This document shows positions 1-7,737 of a stretch of 64,000 nt of DNA, one piece after another. Source of the DNA: Streptomyces meridianus (GTDB lineage: Bacteria > Actinomycetota > Actinomycetes > Streptomycetales > Streptomycetaceae); NCBI RefSeq assembly GCF_023703325.1, contig NZ_JAMQGM010000029.1:124001-188000 (forward strand), in the 5' to 3' direction. The stretch's first letter is position 1; the number at the start of each line of letters is the position of its first letter. A program made the translations under genes and the position numbers. The notes under the pieces are model-generated. The model ran no database searches. It worked only from the letters and a program-made list of their open reading frames with translations, and was not told the origin of the DNA.

Positions 1-1209
1 GCCGGACCGCGGCACGTACACCCGGGCCACCCAGATCCCGCACAGCCCGAAGACTGCCATGATCAGGGCGAGCCCGGTGAAGCCGGTGCCGAGGGAGCTC
101 CCCGCGGCCCAGCCGACCAGCGGCATCAGGACGGCTGTGCCCAGCCCGATCGCGAGCAGCCGCAGCGAGGCCATCTTGGCCTTGTCCCCCTCTTGGGCCC
201 GCTGCTGAAGTGAAGTCAGCAGCCAGGTGAGGCTGTTGAGGTTCGCGAACCCCGCCAGGAAGAAGCCGGCGAAGTGCGAGGTCGCCGATTCGCCGACTGC
301 CAGCAGCACGGCCGAACCCCCCTGGATCAGCAGCCACACCGGTAGCAGACGCTGGACCACCAGACGACTCGTGAAGAACGACGCGCTGATCATGCCGACC
401 GCGAAGGTCCCCTCGAGCGCGGCGATGTACCACCCCTGGCCGTCGCGGAACTCGTCCGCCAGCGGCACCACCAGGGTGCTGAGCCCCTGGGCGAAGACGA
501 AGTCCGCCGCGCACATGACGATCAGGACGAGCACGACGCGGTCCTGCCGGTACCGGGTCAGCATGAGGCGCCATGTGCCCACCGTGCCCGCGACCGCGGA
601 CCGGAGCATCCGGGCGCTCATGACGGGTGTCTCCTCCGGCCGGACGAGCCGGATCCGGGACACGGCCAAGGCGCAGCACAGGGACGTCACCACGTCCACC
701 AGCAGCGCCTGTCGGGGTGTGCCCCACGTCAGGATCAGGCCGAGCAGCGCCATGCCGCTCAGGGCGCCCGCCTGGAAGGCCACGCCGACCAGGCTGTTGA
801 ACTTCGTGACGTGGCCGCCGTCGACGTGGTGGGCCGTGAACTTGAAGAGGGCCGACCTCTCGATGTTGTCGAAGACGGCGAGGAGTACCGCGACACCCAC
901 GATGTACGGGACCGCGCTCCTCCCGGGGACGAAGGTGATGCCGATGATGAGCGCGACGGTGACGGCTCGGCCCAGTCCGCAAGCGACGTAGACCCGCTTG
1001 GAGTTGGCGGCGTCCACCAGCGGGCCGCACACCGGGAGCACGCAGAACGCGGCCAGCCCCTGGAGGGTGAGCACGAGTGCGAAGGCCTCGGGTCTCCCCG
1101 TGCGGTCGTAGAGCAACTGGCCCATGGCCAGGGTGTGGATGCCGAAGCCGATGCTCGAGACCGAGATGGCCGCCAGCATGGTCCGGGCGGGCGGGTCGTG
1201 GCGGATCAT
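1..1209 (-). CDS. MFS exporter (3' end outside window)
   Basis: A major facilitator membrane transporter, probably the exporter for the cluster product. The minus strand is open from an ATG at 1209 to the window edge, about 400 codons, with hydrophobic segments alternating with short basic loops, including a loop with D-AANSKR after the second or third helix. It looks like the drug/siderophore MFS_3 (EntS-like) group. The ATG overlaps the TGA of the upstream adenylating-enzyme gene (ATGA, 1206-1209), so it is the last gene visible in the operon and is translationally coupled. Substrate is inferred only from context. The C-terminal end is not in the window. Confidence 0.85.
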   Translation of the reverse strand, partial: MIRHDPPARTMLAAISVSSIGFGIHTLAMGQLLYDRTGRPEAFALVLTLQGLAAFCVLPVCGPLVDAANSKRVYVACGLGRAVTVALIIGITFVPGRSAVPYIVGVAVLLAVFDNIERSALFKFTAHHVDGGHVTKFNSLVGVAFQAGALSGMALLGLILTWGTPRQALLVDVVTSLCCALAVSRIRLVRPEETPVMSARMLRSAVAGTVGTWRLMLTRYRQDRVVLVLIVMCAADFVFAQGLSTLVVPLADEFRDGQGWYIAALEGTFAVGMISASFFTSRLVVQRLLPVWLLIQGGSAVLLAVGESATSHFAGFFLAGFANLNSLTWLLTSLQQRAQEGDKAKMASLRLLAIGLGTAVLMPLVGWAAGSSLGTGFTGLALIMAVFGLCGIWVARVYVPRSG

Positions 1210-3026
1210 CGGGCCTCCAGCCTTCGGTCGACCACCGTGCGGACCTTGCCGCTCACGGAGTTGCGCGGCAGCTGTCCCTCCGCGAGGCTCTCGACCCTCA
1301 GCTCGTAGACGTCCAGGCCGGCGTCGAAGTCCTGCTGGTCGCCGAGTACGGGGACCTTGGTGGTGAGGTGCTCGCGGATCCGCTCGGGCCCCGGGGGGTT
1401 CGGGGACTCGGTCCGGATCACCAGGACCTCCTTGCTGCCCTCGGTGAAGACCTCGATCTGGAGCAGGGAGACATCGAAGTCGGCGAGGAGTTCGAGGACG
1501 TCGCCGTACAGCACGGTCTCGCCCTTGAAGCGGACCAGGCCGTCGGAGCGGCCGAGGTATTCCAGCACCTTCCCGGAGACGCCGCACGCGCAGGTGTGGT
1601 CGAAGACCCGTCCCATGTCGCCGATCCGGTAGCGGATCAGCGCTCCCTCGAACTTCTGCATGCTGGTGATGAGCAGCTCGCCGACGGAACCGTCCTCCAG
1701 GGGTGCACCGTCGGCGTCGACCACCTCGATGAGGTTGTAGTCGTCGTTGACGTGGTGCAGGGTCCCGCCGAGGGAGGCGCACTGGTATCCGAGCTGCGCA
1801 CCGTCGTTGGCGGCGAGGATGCTGGAGACCGACTGCACGCCCAGTTCCCTGCGGAGCCACGTCTTGTCGTTCTCCGTCATCGGGGTGCCGCCGTAGATGA
1901 CCTTCTCGATGCGCAGTTCCGGGCAGCGTGCCTTGGCGTCGCGCAGCAGCGGCAGGATCAGGGCCGGCATGCCGATGATCACGTTGGCGCGGAAACTCTC
2001 GGCCAGCATCAGCAGGTCGTCGACGGTCGCGAACTGCCCGGTGGAGTAGCACTCCACCGGCATCCGCAGGAGTTCGCTGAACGACGTGGTCAGGCCGCCG
2101 TACATGCCGCCGCCGAACAGCGTGTTGATCACGCGGTCGCCGGACTCGATCCCCAGCTCGTAGAAGACCGGGATCGCCTCCCTGACCATGTTCTCCCAGT
2201 CGGCGCGCGAAAAGACGATGTAGCGCGGGTTGCCGCTGGTGGCTCCGGAGCGCAGCACCTCGCCGCTCGGGGCGTCGCCGCTGCACAGGTCCCGGCTGAC
2301 CGGGAGCGAGTGCGCCTCCAGGGCGGGCTTCTCCAGCACGGGCAGCCGGGCGAGGTCGCCCGCCTCCCGAACCACCGGCAGCCCGGCGTGGAACGGAGCG
2401 CGACGGGCCCGGCCGACGAGGTAGCGCAGCTTCGCTGCGATGCGGCCCTCCCGCTCGGCGGTGTCGTCGCTGCGGGCCTGGCTCAGGCGTATGCCGCGAC
2501 GGTGCCGGAAGCCGTAGAGCCGGCTGACCCACGGGGACCGGCAGTCGATCGACAGCGCGGCGTCGTCGGGCAGGGCCGGGACCTCCACCACGGTGCCGGC
2601 GGCCTCCGCGCCCGGTTTCTCCACCCGGCCCTCGGGCAGGGGGGCGCCCGCCTCGCGCAGCGCGTCCATCACCGCGGTCCACAGCTCCGGCCGGTCGGAC
2701 CGGATCGTGGTCCGGTTGCCCAGTGCCCAGCCGAGCAGCAGGCCGCGCAGGGTCGCCTCGGCGTGCCGGTCGTCCAGGACGATGTCGCCGACGGGACCGA
2801 ACTCGAGGACGTCGTTGGTGTCGGGCAGCGGCTGCCACGGGTACTGGCTCACGCCTCCGAGCAGGCGGTCGAGGCCCGTGAAGAGCTCCTCGTCGTCGAA
2901 GCGGACGAGCGGATCGTGCATTCCCGCCCGGTCGAGGAGGTCCCGGAGGCCGCCGAGTTCGCCGGCTTCGAAGCGGCTTCTGACGTGTTCGACGGCGAGC
3001 AGCAGGTCGGTGGGGTAAGTCCTCAT
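1206..3026 (-). CDS. PaaK/LuxE-like adenylate-forming enzyme with N-terminal LuxC-like segment
   Basis: A 606-residue protein of the phenylacetate-CoA ligase / coenzyme F390 synthetase / LuxE group of adenylating enzymes. Visible motifs are the ATP loop SGATSGNP (about 260-267), YRIGD (466-470), a CACG zinc-like pair (479-482) and GRSD (492-495). Members activate a carboxylic acid as acyl-AMP and pass it to CoA or a protein thiol. The first ~200 residues are extra; a stretch around 80-135 with GN at 103-104 resembles a piece of LuxC-type acyl-CoA reductase, but I see no complete reductase. The start at 3026 is chosen because it overlaps the preceding stop as ATGA; the frame runs open further upstream without support. 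The likely role is activation of the acyl group used by the cluster. Confidence 0.8.
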   Translation of the reverse strand: MRTYPTDLLLAVEHVRSRFEAGELGGLRDLLDRAGMHDPLVRFDDEELFTGLDRLLGGVSQYPWQPLPDTNDVLEFGPVGDIVLDDRHAEATLRGLLLGWALGNRTTIRSDRPELWTAVMDALREAGAPLPEGRVEKPGAEAAGTVVEVPALPDDAALSIDCRSPWVSRLYGFRHRRGIRLSQARSDDTAEREGRIAAKLRYLVGRARRAPFHAGLPVVREAGDLARLPVLEKPALEAHSLPVSRDLCSGDAPSGEVLRSGATSGNPRYIVFSRADWENMVREAIPVFYELGIESGDRVINTLFGGGMYGGLTTSFSELLRMPVECYSTGQFATVDDLLMLAESFRANVIIGMPALILPLLRDAKARCPELRIEKVIYGGTPMTENDKTWLRRELGVQSVSSILAANDGAQLGYQCASLGGTLHHVNDDYNLIEVVDADGAPLEDGSVGELLITSMQKFEGALIRYRIGDMGRVFDHTCACGVSGKVLEYLGRSDGLVRFKGETVLYGDVLELLADFDVSLLQIEVFTEGSKEVLVIRTESPNPPGPERIREHLTTKVPVLGDQQDFDAGLDVYELRVESLAEGQLPRNSVSGKVRTVVDRRLEAR

Positions 3027-3682
3027 GAATGGCTTCTCCGGACCATGGGTGTTCGGGTGGTTTCGGTATGCAGCAGGAGCCTGGCGTAGTCGCGCAGGAC
3101 CGTCTCCTGCCGCTCGTGCACGAGGTGCAGGCGGTGGCGGCGGCCGTCCGGCGGGCACCCGGGCACGGGCACGGTCCGGTGATGGCTCGGCACGGACCCC
3201 GCGAGGCCGGTCGGCTCACCGCCCTGGAACGCATCCAGGGGCGGTGAGGCGACGCTCACGACCGCGGCGTGGCGGGCCATCCGGTAGTCACTGCCGGCCC
3301 GGGCACGGAAGGCCCCCGGCTGCTCCGCGGCCAGCGCGGCCCACCCCTCCTGCCCCTCGCCGGTGGAGGTGCGGGCGAGTTCACGCAGTTCGGGGGTGCA
3401 CAGGCCGGCCCGGACGGACGAGACCTTGATGCCGTCCGTCCCGGTGTCGAGGTCCACGCACGCCGGACCGCTGGCCGGTCCGGACGTGCACAGCGCCGTC
3501 AGTGCGCACTCCACGGCCCATTCCTGCTCGGCGCCCCGACGTGGCAGGAGCAGGGCGCTCGGGAAGGCGCAGGACACGTCGGGCGGGCCCATGGGTCTGC
3601 GTACTCTCCACACCGCGCAGATGTGATGGGCTCGCCCGAGGCTGACGGTGGTGACGTGCAGGCCGGTTCCACTGGGTGACAT
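3023..3682 (-). CDS. Unrecognised cluster protein (219 aa)
   Basis: I do not recognise this 219-residue protein with confidence. It sits between the reductase and the adenylating enzyme, and its TGA overlaps the next ATG (ATGA, 3023-3026), which argues that it is translated. A central stretch has GPACVDLD (about 91-98) followed some 50 residues later by GWAALAAEQPGAFRA. The spacing recalls the Asp-x-Glu and W-x-x-KEA motifs of Sfp-type phosphopantetheinyl transferases, but the key Glu and Lys are not preserved. It might be a degenerate PPTase-fold protein, a carrier-interacting protein, or something new. A GGAAG ribosome site precedes the ATG at 3682. The tail is rich in His and Arg. Confidence 0.6.
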   Translation of the reverse strand: MSPSGTGLHVTTVSLGRAHHICAVWRVRRPMGPPDVSCAFPSALLLPRRGAEQEWAVECALTALCTSGPASGPACVDLDTGTDGIKVSSVRAGLCTPELRELARTSTGEGQEGWAALAAEQPGAFRARAGSDYRMARHAAVVSVASPPLDAFQGGEPTGLAGSVPSHHRTVPVPGCPPDGRRHRLHLVHERQETVLRDYARLLLHTETTRTPMVRRSHS

Positions 3683-3714
3683 GGGGGTGCTTCCGTCTCC
3701 GGAGGTGTGGCGGT

Positions 3715-4713
3715 TCAGCCGTCGGTCAGACGCACGATGGCCTTGCCGGTGTTCTCGCCTTTCAGCATCCCGATGAAGGCATCGACGGACCGGTCGAAGC
3801 CCTCGGTCACACTCAGGTTCTCGGTGAGCGCACCGCTGCGCAGATGCGGGACGACGAAATCCTCCAACTCACCCTGCGCGTCCCGGTTGTTGGCCACCAG
3901 GAAGCCCTCCAGCCGGATGCTCTTCCCGACGAGGTCGAAGAGGTTGCGCGGCGCAGGAGGCGGAGTGGCCGCGTTGTACTGTGCGATGGCTCCGCACCAG
4001 GCGATCCGCCCGAACTCGCGCATCGCGCCGATGGCAGCCTCGAGGTGCTCGCCGCCGACGTTGTCGACGTAGATGTCGACACCGTCGGGGGCAGCCTTGG
4101 CGAGCTGCTCGCCGATGGGGCCGGAGCGGTAGTCGAAGGCCGCGTCGAAGCCGAGCTCACCGGTCAGCCGGCCGACCTTGGCCGCCGAACCCGCGCTGCC
4201 CACCACGCGTCCCGCGCCCATCAGCCGGGCGAACTGCCCGGCGGCCGTCCCCACTCCGCCGGCCGCGGCGGAGATGAACACCGTCTCGCCGCCGCGGACC
4301 GGCGCGATGCGGGTCAGCGCCACGTAGGCGGTCAGGCCGGTTCCGCCGAGCAGGCCGAGGAAGGACTCCGGGCCGACCCCCTCGTACCGGGGCAGCACCC
4401 TGGTCTCGGACGCGGCAACCACGGTGTGCGTGCACCAGGCGTTCCGGTGGAAGACCAGGTCGCCGACGGCGAGTTCGGGGGTCCGGGACTCGAGGACGCG
4501 CCCGATCGTGCGTCCCTCCAGGGGCGCACCGAGATCCCAGTCCTCGTCCATGCACTCGCGCATGTACGGGTCGACGGAGAACGCCATGTTCTCGACGAGT
4601 GCCATGTCCGGTGCGAGGGACGGCAGTTCGATCTCGACCTGGGTGAAGTCCTCGGGGACGGGCATTCCGTGCGGGCGGCGTACCTGGTGCACGGCCCTGG
4701 CGGTGGTGGTCAT
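3715..4713 (-). CDS. NADP-dependent MDR oxidoreductase (prostaglandin-reductase type)
   Basis: A 332-residue zinc-free medium-chain reductase similar to the LTB4 12-hydroxydehydrogenase / prostaglandin reductase group, which reduces activated C=C bonds with NADPH. It has the N-terminal GroES-like part, the nucleotide loop AAAGGVGTAAGQFA in the middle and the DIYVDNVGG stretch typical of the group. The start at 4713 overlaps the ATP-grasp stop as ATGA (4710-4713). In the cluster it may reduce an enoyl or enone intermediate; the dioxygenase could supply such a double bond. That role is inference, the family call is not. Confidence 0.87.
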   Translation of the reverse strand: MTTTARAVHQVRRPHGMPVPEDFTQVEIELPSLAPDMALVENMAFSVDPYMRECMDEDWDLGAPLEGRTIGRVLESRTPELAVGDLVFHRNAWCTHTVVAASETRVLPRYEGVGPESFLGLLGGTGLTAYVALTRIAPVRGGETVFISAAAGGVGTAAGQFARLMGAGRVVGSAGSAAKVGRLTGELGFDAAFDYRSGPIGEQLAKAAPDGVDIYVDNVGGEHLEAAIGAMREFGRIAWCGAIAQYNAATPPPAPRNLFDLVGKSIRLEGFLVANNRDAQGELEDFVVPHLRSGALTENLSVTEGFDRSVDAFIGMLKGENTGKAIVRLTDG

Positions 4714-5912
4714 ACCGGTTCCTTGATCGTCGACGGCTCGGGGCGGACGGACACCGCCCTGGTGCACTCCTGGAGGAAGCCCCGGAGCACGGCGGGGTCG
4801 GGGTGGGATGCCTCGATGAACACGGGGACCTCCCACTCCTGGTAGGTGATGTGACGTGGCAACGGCCGCCCCGGCTCCAGGACGTGGATCCGGTCCAGGC
4901 AGGGGTGGTCGAGCACCTCGGCGGGCACCTCGACGGAGCATCCGGCCCCGGCGTCGAGGTGGTGTCCGGGGAAGGCGAGCCAGCCGTGGTAGCGCCCCGT
5001 GCGGGTGTCCGCGGGGGGACGCTCGAGGCCGAGCCGGATGGCGATCTCGTGGGAGGGCAGGTGGATGCCGGTGTGCTGGTGGTGCACCGTGCACACCCCG
5101 GCGCCTCCGAGCCGGTTGGCGATTTCCAGGAAGACCGGTTCGCCGTCGGCGGTCTCGAAGAACTCCAGGTGGATGCAGCCCTCGTCGATGCCGAGGGACG
5201 CCACGACGGCGTCGGCGAAGTCGCGGTACACCGGGATGCATTCCACCTGGTGCGATCCGAGCGGCTTGCCGTCGGCGTACTCCACGGGCTTGTTGACGTA
5301 ACGGGAGACGGCGACGTCGACGATCCGGCCGTTCTGCACCAGACCGTCGGCGTGCAGGATGTCCCCGTCGATGTGCTCCTCGAGCTGGAACTCCGTGGGG
5401 TCGGGCAGCTTCCGGTAGGCGCTGAGCGCCTCCCGGGCCGTCTCGTGGATCGTGACGTCCTCGCTGGAGGCGCCCTGACGGGGCTTGAGGACCGTACGGC
5501 CGCTCCAGGGCAGGGGGCCGCAGGCCGGCGGCGAGGCGACGAAACGCGGGTGGCGCACGCCGGAGGCGGCGAGCGCCTCCTTCATCCGGACCTTGTCCCG
5601 GACCCGCTCGATCTGGGGCAGGTCCTGTCCGTCCACGCCCAGATGTTGCCGGACGTGCCAGGCCTCACGGATCCCGAACTCCGAGAGCGCGAGGACCTTC
5701 TCGTAGCCGTCCTCCGGGGAGACCCGGGTGCGGATGCCGTCGATCAGGTCCTCCTCCGCGTCGAGCGTGACCCGCTCGCACGGAAGGTCCTCGGGCAGGT
5801 CCGCCATGCGGTGCGGGTGCCCGATGTAGGTCACCTCGTGCGCGTTGTGGTCGATCCCGAGATGGTACGAGATCTTGCGGTACGGCACCTGATGCATGAC
5901 AAGAATCTTCAT
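4710..5912 (-). CDS. ATP-grasp carboxylate-amine ligase
   Basis: A 400-residue ATP-grasp enzyme of the type that forms an amide between a carboxylate and an amine through an acyl phosphate. The grasp domain shows the lysine segment TVLKPRQGASSEDV (about 140-155), the LEEH segment that pairs with ATP, and the metal-binding ending FLEIANRLGGAG. The N-terminal ~110 residues form a pre-ATP-grasp fold beginning MKILVMHQVPYR. It is flanked by ATGA overlaps on both sides (4710-4713 and 5909-5912). Relatives include L-amino acid ligases and tailoring ligases of small peptides. It probably joins an amino acid to the cluster's acid or amine; substrates cannot be read from sequence. Confidence 0.85.
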   Translation of the reverse strand: MKILVMHQVPYRKISYHLGIDHNAHEVTYIGHPHRMADLPEDLPCERVTLDAEEDLIDGIRTRVSPEDGYEKVLALSEFGIREAWHVRQHLGVDGQDLPQIERVRDKVRMKEALAASGVRHPRFVASPPACGPLPWSGRTVLKPRQGASSEDVTIHETAREALSAYRKLPDPTEFQLEEHIDGDILHADGLVQNGRIVDVAVSRYVNKPVEYADGKPLGSHQVECIPVYRDFADAVVASLGIDEGCIHLEFFETADGEPVFLEIANRLGGAGVCTVHHQHTGIHLPSHEIAIRLGLERPPADTRTGRYHGWLAFPGHHLDAGAGCSVEVPAEVLDHPCLDRIHVLEPGRPLPRHITYQEWEVPVFIEASHPDPAVLRGFLQECTRAVSVRPEPSTIKEPV

Positions 5913-6868
5913 CCCCGGTACTCCAAGGTCGTGATCCCCCAGCTGAAGCCCATGGCGCTGGTGGCGAGCATGATCAGATCACCGGTGCGCAGCCGGCCGG
6001 CGCGCTCCAGGTCTCCCAGGGCGATCAGGGTGTCGGTGCCCCCCATGTGGGCGAGCCGGTCGTAGTTGAAGACACTCCGCTCCCGCGGAATGCCGAGCCG
6101 GGTCAGCAGACTCTCGTGCATGTCCCGGTCACCGTGGTTGATCAGGAAGTGGGAGATGTCGGCGACCCGGCGCCCGAGGGCGGCCAGGGTGTCGTCCACG
6201 AGTCCGGTGAAGGTACGGATGTAGGCGTCCGCCAGGCCTCTGCGGTGTTCCGCGCGCCGGATGAAGACGCGGTTGTCGCTCACCCGGCCCGCGTAGTAGT
6301 CGGCCCAGCTGCCGTCGGTCCGCATCGCGGAGTGCAGGACGCGGAACCGGCCGTCCCCGCGGGTCAGCAGCATCGCTGCGGCCGCGTCGCCGAAGTTGAA
6401 CAGGGACTTCGAACCGGGGTCCGTGTAGTCCACCATCCGGCTCAGGCGGTCGCCGACGAGGACGAGTGCGTACTCGTCCTCGCCGAGCGCGCCGTCCGTG
6501 GCGAGCAGCCGCAGGGCGGTCATGCCGGCGTTGCAGAAGTTGGCCACCTCGAAGCAGTGGGCGCCGTCGATGCCGAGGGCGTGCGCCACCTTCGCGGAAG
6601 GAGACCAGAAGGGGCGGTCCCACTCGCCGGATCCGGCGTACACCACCTGCCGGATCCGGTCGGCGGGCACGGGTGTCCGCTCGAGGAGTGTGCGGGCCGC
6701 CTGCAGCGCGAGCTCCCAGGCGTCCTCCTTCTCCCCGAGGACGGGGAAGCCGTCGCAGTGCGTGATGCCGGCGATCTCCGCGAGGGCCACACCGGAAGCG
6801 GAGTGCATGCCTCCGATGTCGGCCCTCGCGGAGGGGAAGCACACGTCGAAGTCGACTATGCCGCCCAC
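5909..6868 (-). CDS. KASIII-like acyltransferase with Cys-His-Asp triad
   Basis: A 319-residue thiolase-fold protein of the FabH (ketoacyl synthase III) superfamily. Cys112 lies in VANFCNAGM, His245 in FLINHGD, and where FabH has the Asn of its GNT motif this protein has HMGGTDT, placing Asp279 in the third position. The same Asn-to-Asp change is known in CerJ-type enzymes, which transfer acyl groups to O or N nucleophiles instead of making C-C bonds. The start is a GTG at 6868 that overlaps the dioxygenase stop by 13 bases; the frame is open far upstream but only as a shadow of that gene. Likely role: acylation of the cluster scaffold. Confidence 0.83.
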   Translation of the reverse strand: MGGIVDFDVCFPSARADIGGMHSASGVALAEIAGITHCDGFPVLGEKEDAWELALQAARTLLERTPVPADRIRQVVYAGSGEWDRPFWSPSAKVAHALGIDGAHCFEVANFCNAGMTALRLLATDGALGEDEYALVLVGDRLSRMVDYTDPGSKSLFNFGDAAAAMLLTRGDGRFRVLHSAMRTDGSWADYYAGRVSDNRVFIRRAEHRRGLADAYIRTFTGLVDDTLAALGRRVADISHFLINHGDRDMHESLLTRLGIPRERSVFNYDRLAHMGGTDTLIALGDLERAGRLRTGDLIMLATSAMGFSWGITTLEYRG

Positions 6869-7710
6869 TGCCCGTCCTCTTCGATGCTCACCCGGTGCAC
6901 CGTGCGATTGACGCCGGGTTCGACGTCGGTGGCGGCGTGGAAGGTCGTCGCGGTCTTCCACACGACCAGGTCGTTCATCGTCCAGCGGTGGGTGTAGACG
7001 TGCTCCGGGTCCTGGATGAGGCTGTCCAGCAGCGCGAAGAACTCGGCGTTCTCGTTGGCGTCGAAGCCCACCACGGAGTCCATGTACTCCGGTGCCCCGT
7101 AGACGTAGGGCCGGCCGGTCACCACGTCGGTCCGCACGAGCGGGTGCTCGACCTTCGGGTGCTGCTCGTCGATCAGTGCCTTGAGCTCGGCGATGGAGAG
7201 CCCCACGTGCTCCTCGGATATCCGGCGGCGCTTGGTCACGGTGTGCAGGGCGGTGCGACCGGCGATCTTGTCCTTCCACTCCTGGGGCATGCGGTCGTAC
7301 ACGTCGCAGGCACTGGCGAAGAGGGTGTGGCCGCTGTCGCTGGGGACGTCGACACCGTGCAGCATCGTGAAGGGCGCGGGGTCCTTGACGAAGGACGAGT
7401 CCTGGTGCCAGAAGTTCCCGACCCGGGCGACACCGATGGGCTTGTTCGCCCGCATCGCGTTCGAGGAGATCATGATCTGCTCGTGGTCCGGGTGACGGTA
7501 CTTCGCCAGGACGAACGGGACCGGCCGGCCCGCCCGGGACGCCAGGGCGATCTGCTGCTCCGGCGTGATGTCCAGGCCGCGCACCACGGCCAGTTCGCGC
7601 CGCTGCACCATGTCGGCCAGCTGGTCGAAGACCTCGGGCCGCTGCAGGTCCTCGTAGGTGACCCCGGTCATCTCGGAGCCGATGCTCGGGCTGAGTTCCT
7701 TGATCTGCAT
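6856..7710 (-). CDS. Fe(II)/2-oxoglutarate dioxygenase, TauD/TfdA family
   Basis: A 284-residue TauD/TfdA-family oxygenase. The iron-binding facial triad is His102 and Asp104 (NFWHQDSSF) and His258 (TTFHAATDV), and Arg269 or Arg273 in NRTVHR should bind the 2-oxoglutarate carboxylate. Length matches the family. An AAGGAG ribosome site stands 7 bases before the ATG at 7710, and the gene lies 27 bases after the ALAS-like gene in the same operon. It probably hydroxylates or desaturates an aliphatic position of the intermediate. Substrate unknown. Confidence 0.9.
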   Translation of the reverse strand: MQIKELSPSIGSEMTGVTYEDLQRPEVFDQLADMVQRRELAVVRGLDITPEQQIALASRAGRPVPFVLAKYRHPDHEQIMISSNAMRANKPIGVARVGNFWHQDSSFVKDPAPFTMLHGVDVPSDSGHTLFASACDVYDRMPQEWKDKIAGRTALHTVTKRRRISEEHVGLSIAELKALIDEQHPKVEHPLVRTDVVTGRPYVYGAPEYMDSVVGFDANENAEFFALLDSLIQDPEHVYTHRWTMNDLVVWKTATTFHAATDVEPGVNRTVHRVSIEEDGQWAA

Positions 7711-7737
7711 GGGTATGACTCCTTGTTCGTTCTTGCT

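Noticed and set aside
1077..3089. Long plus-strand open frame of 670 codons over the adenylating enzyme
   Set aside because: It is a mirror shadow in high-GC DNA; the minus strand has recognisable adenylation motifs and start/stop overlaps.
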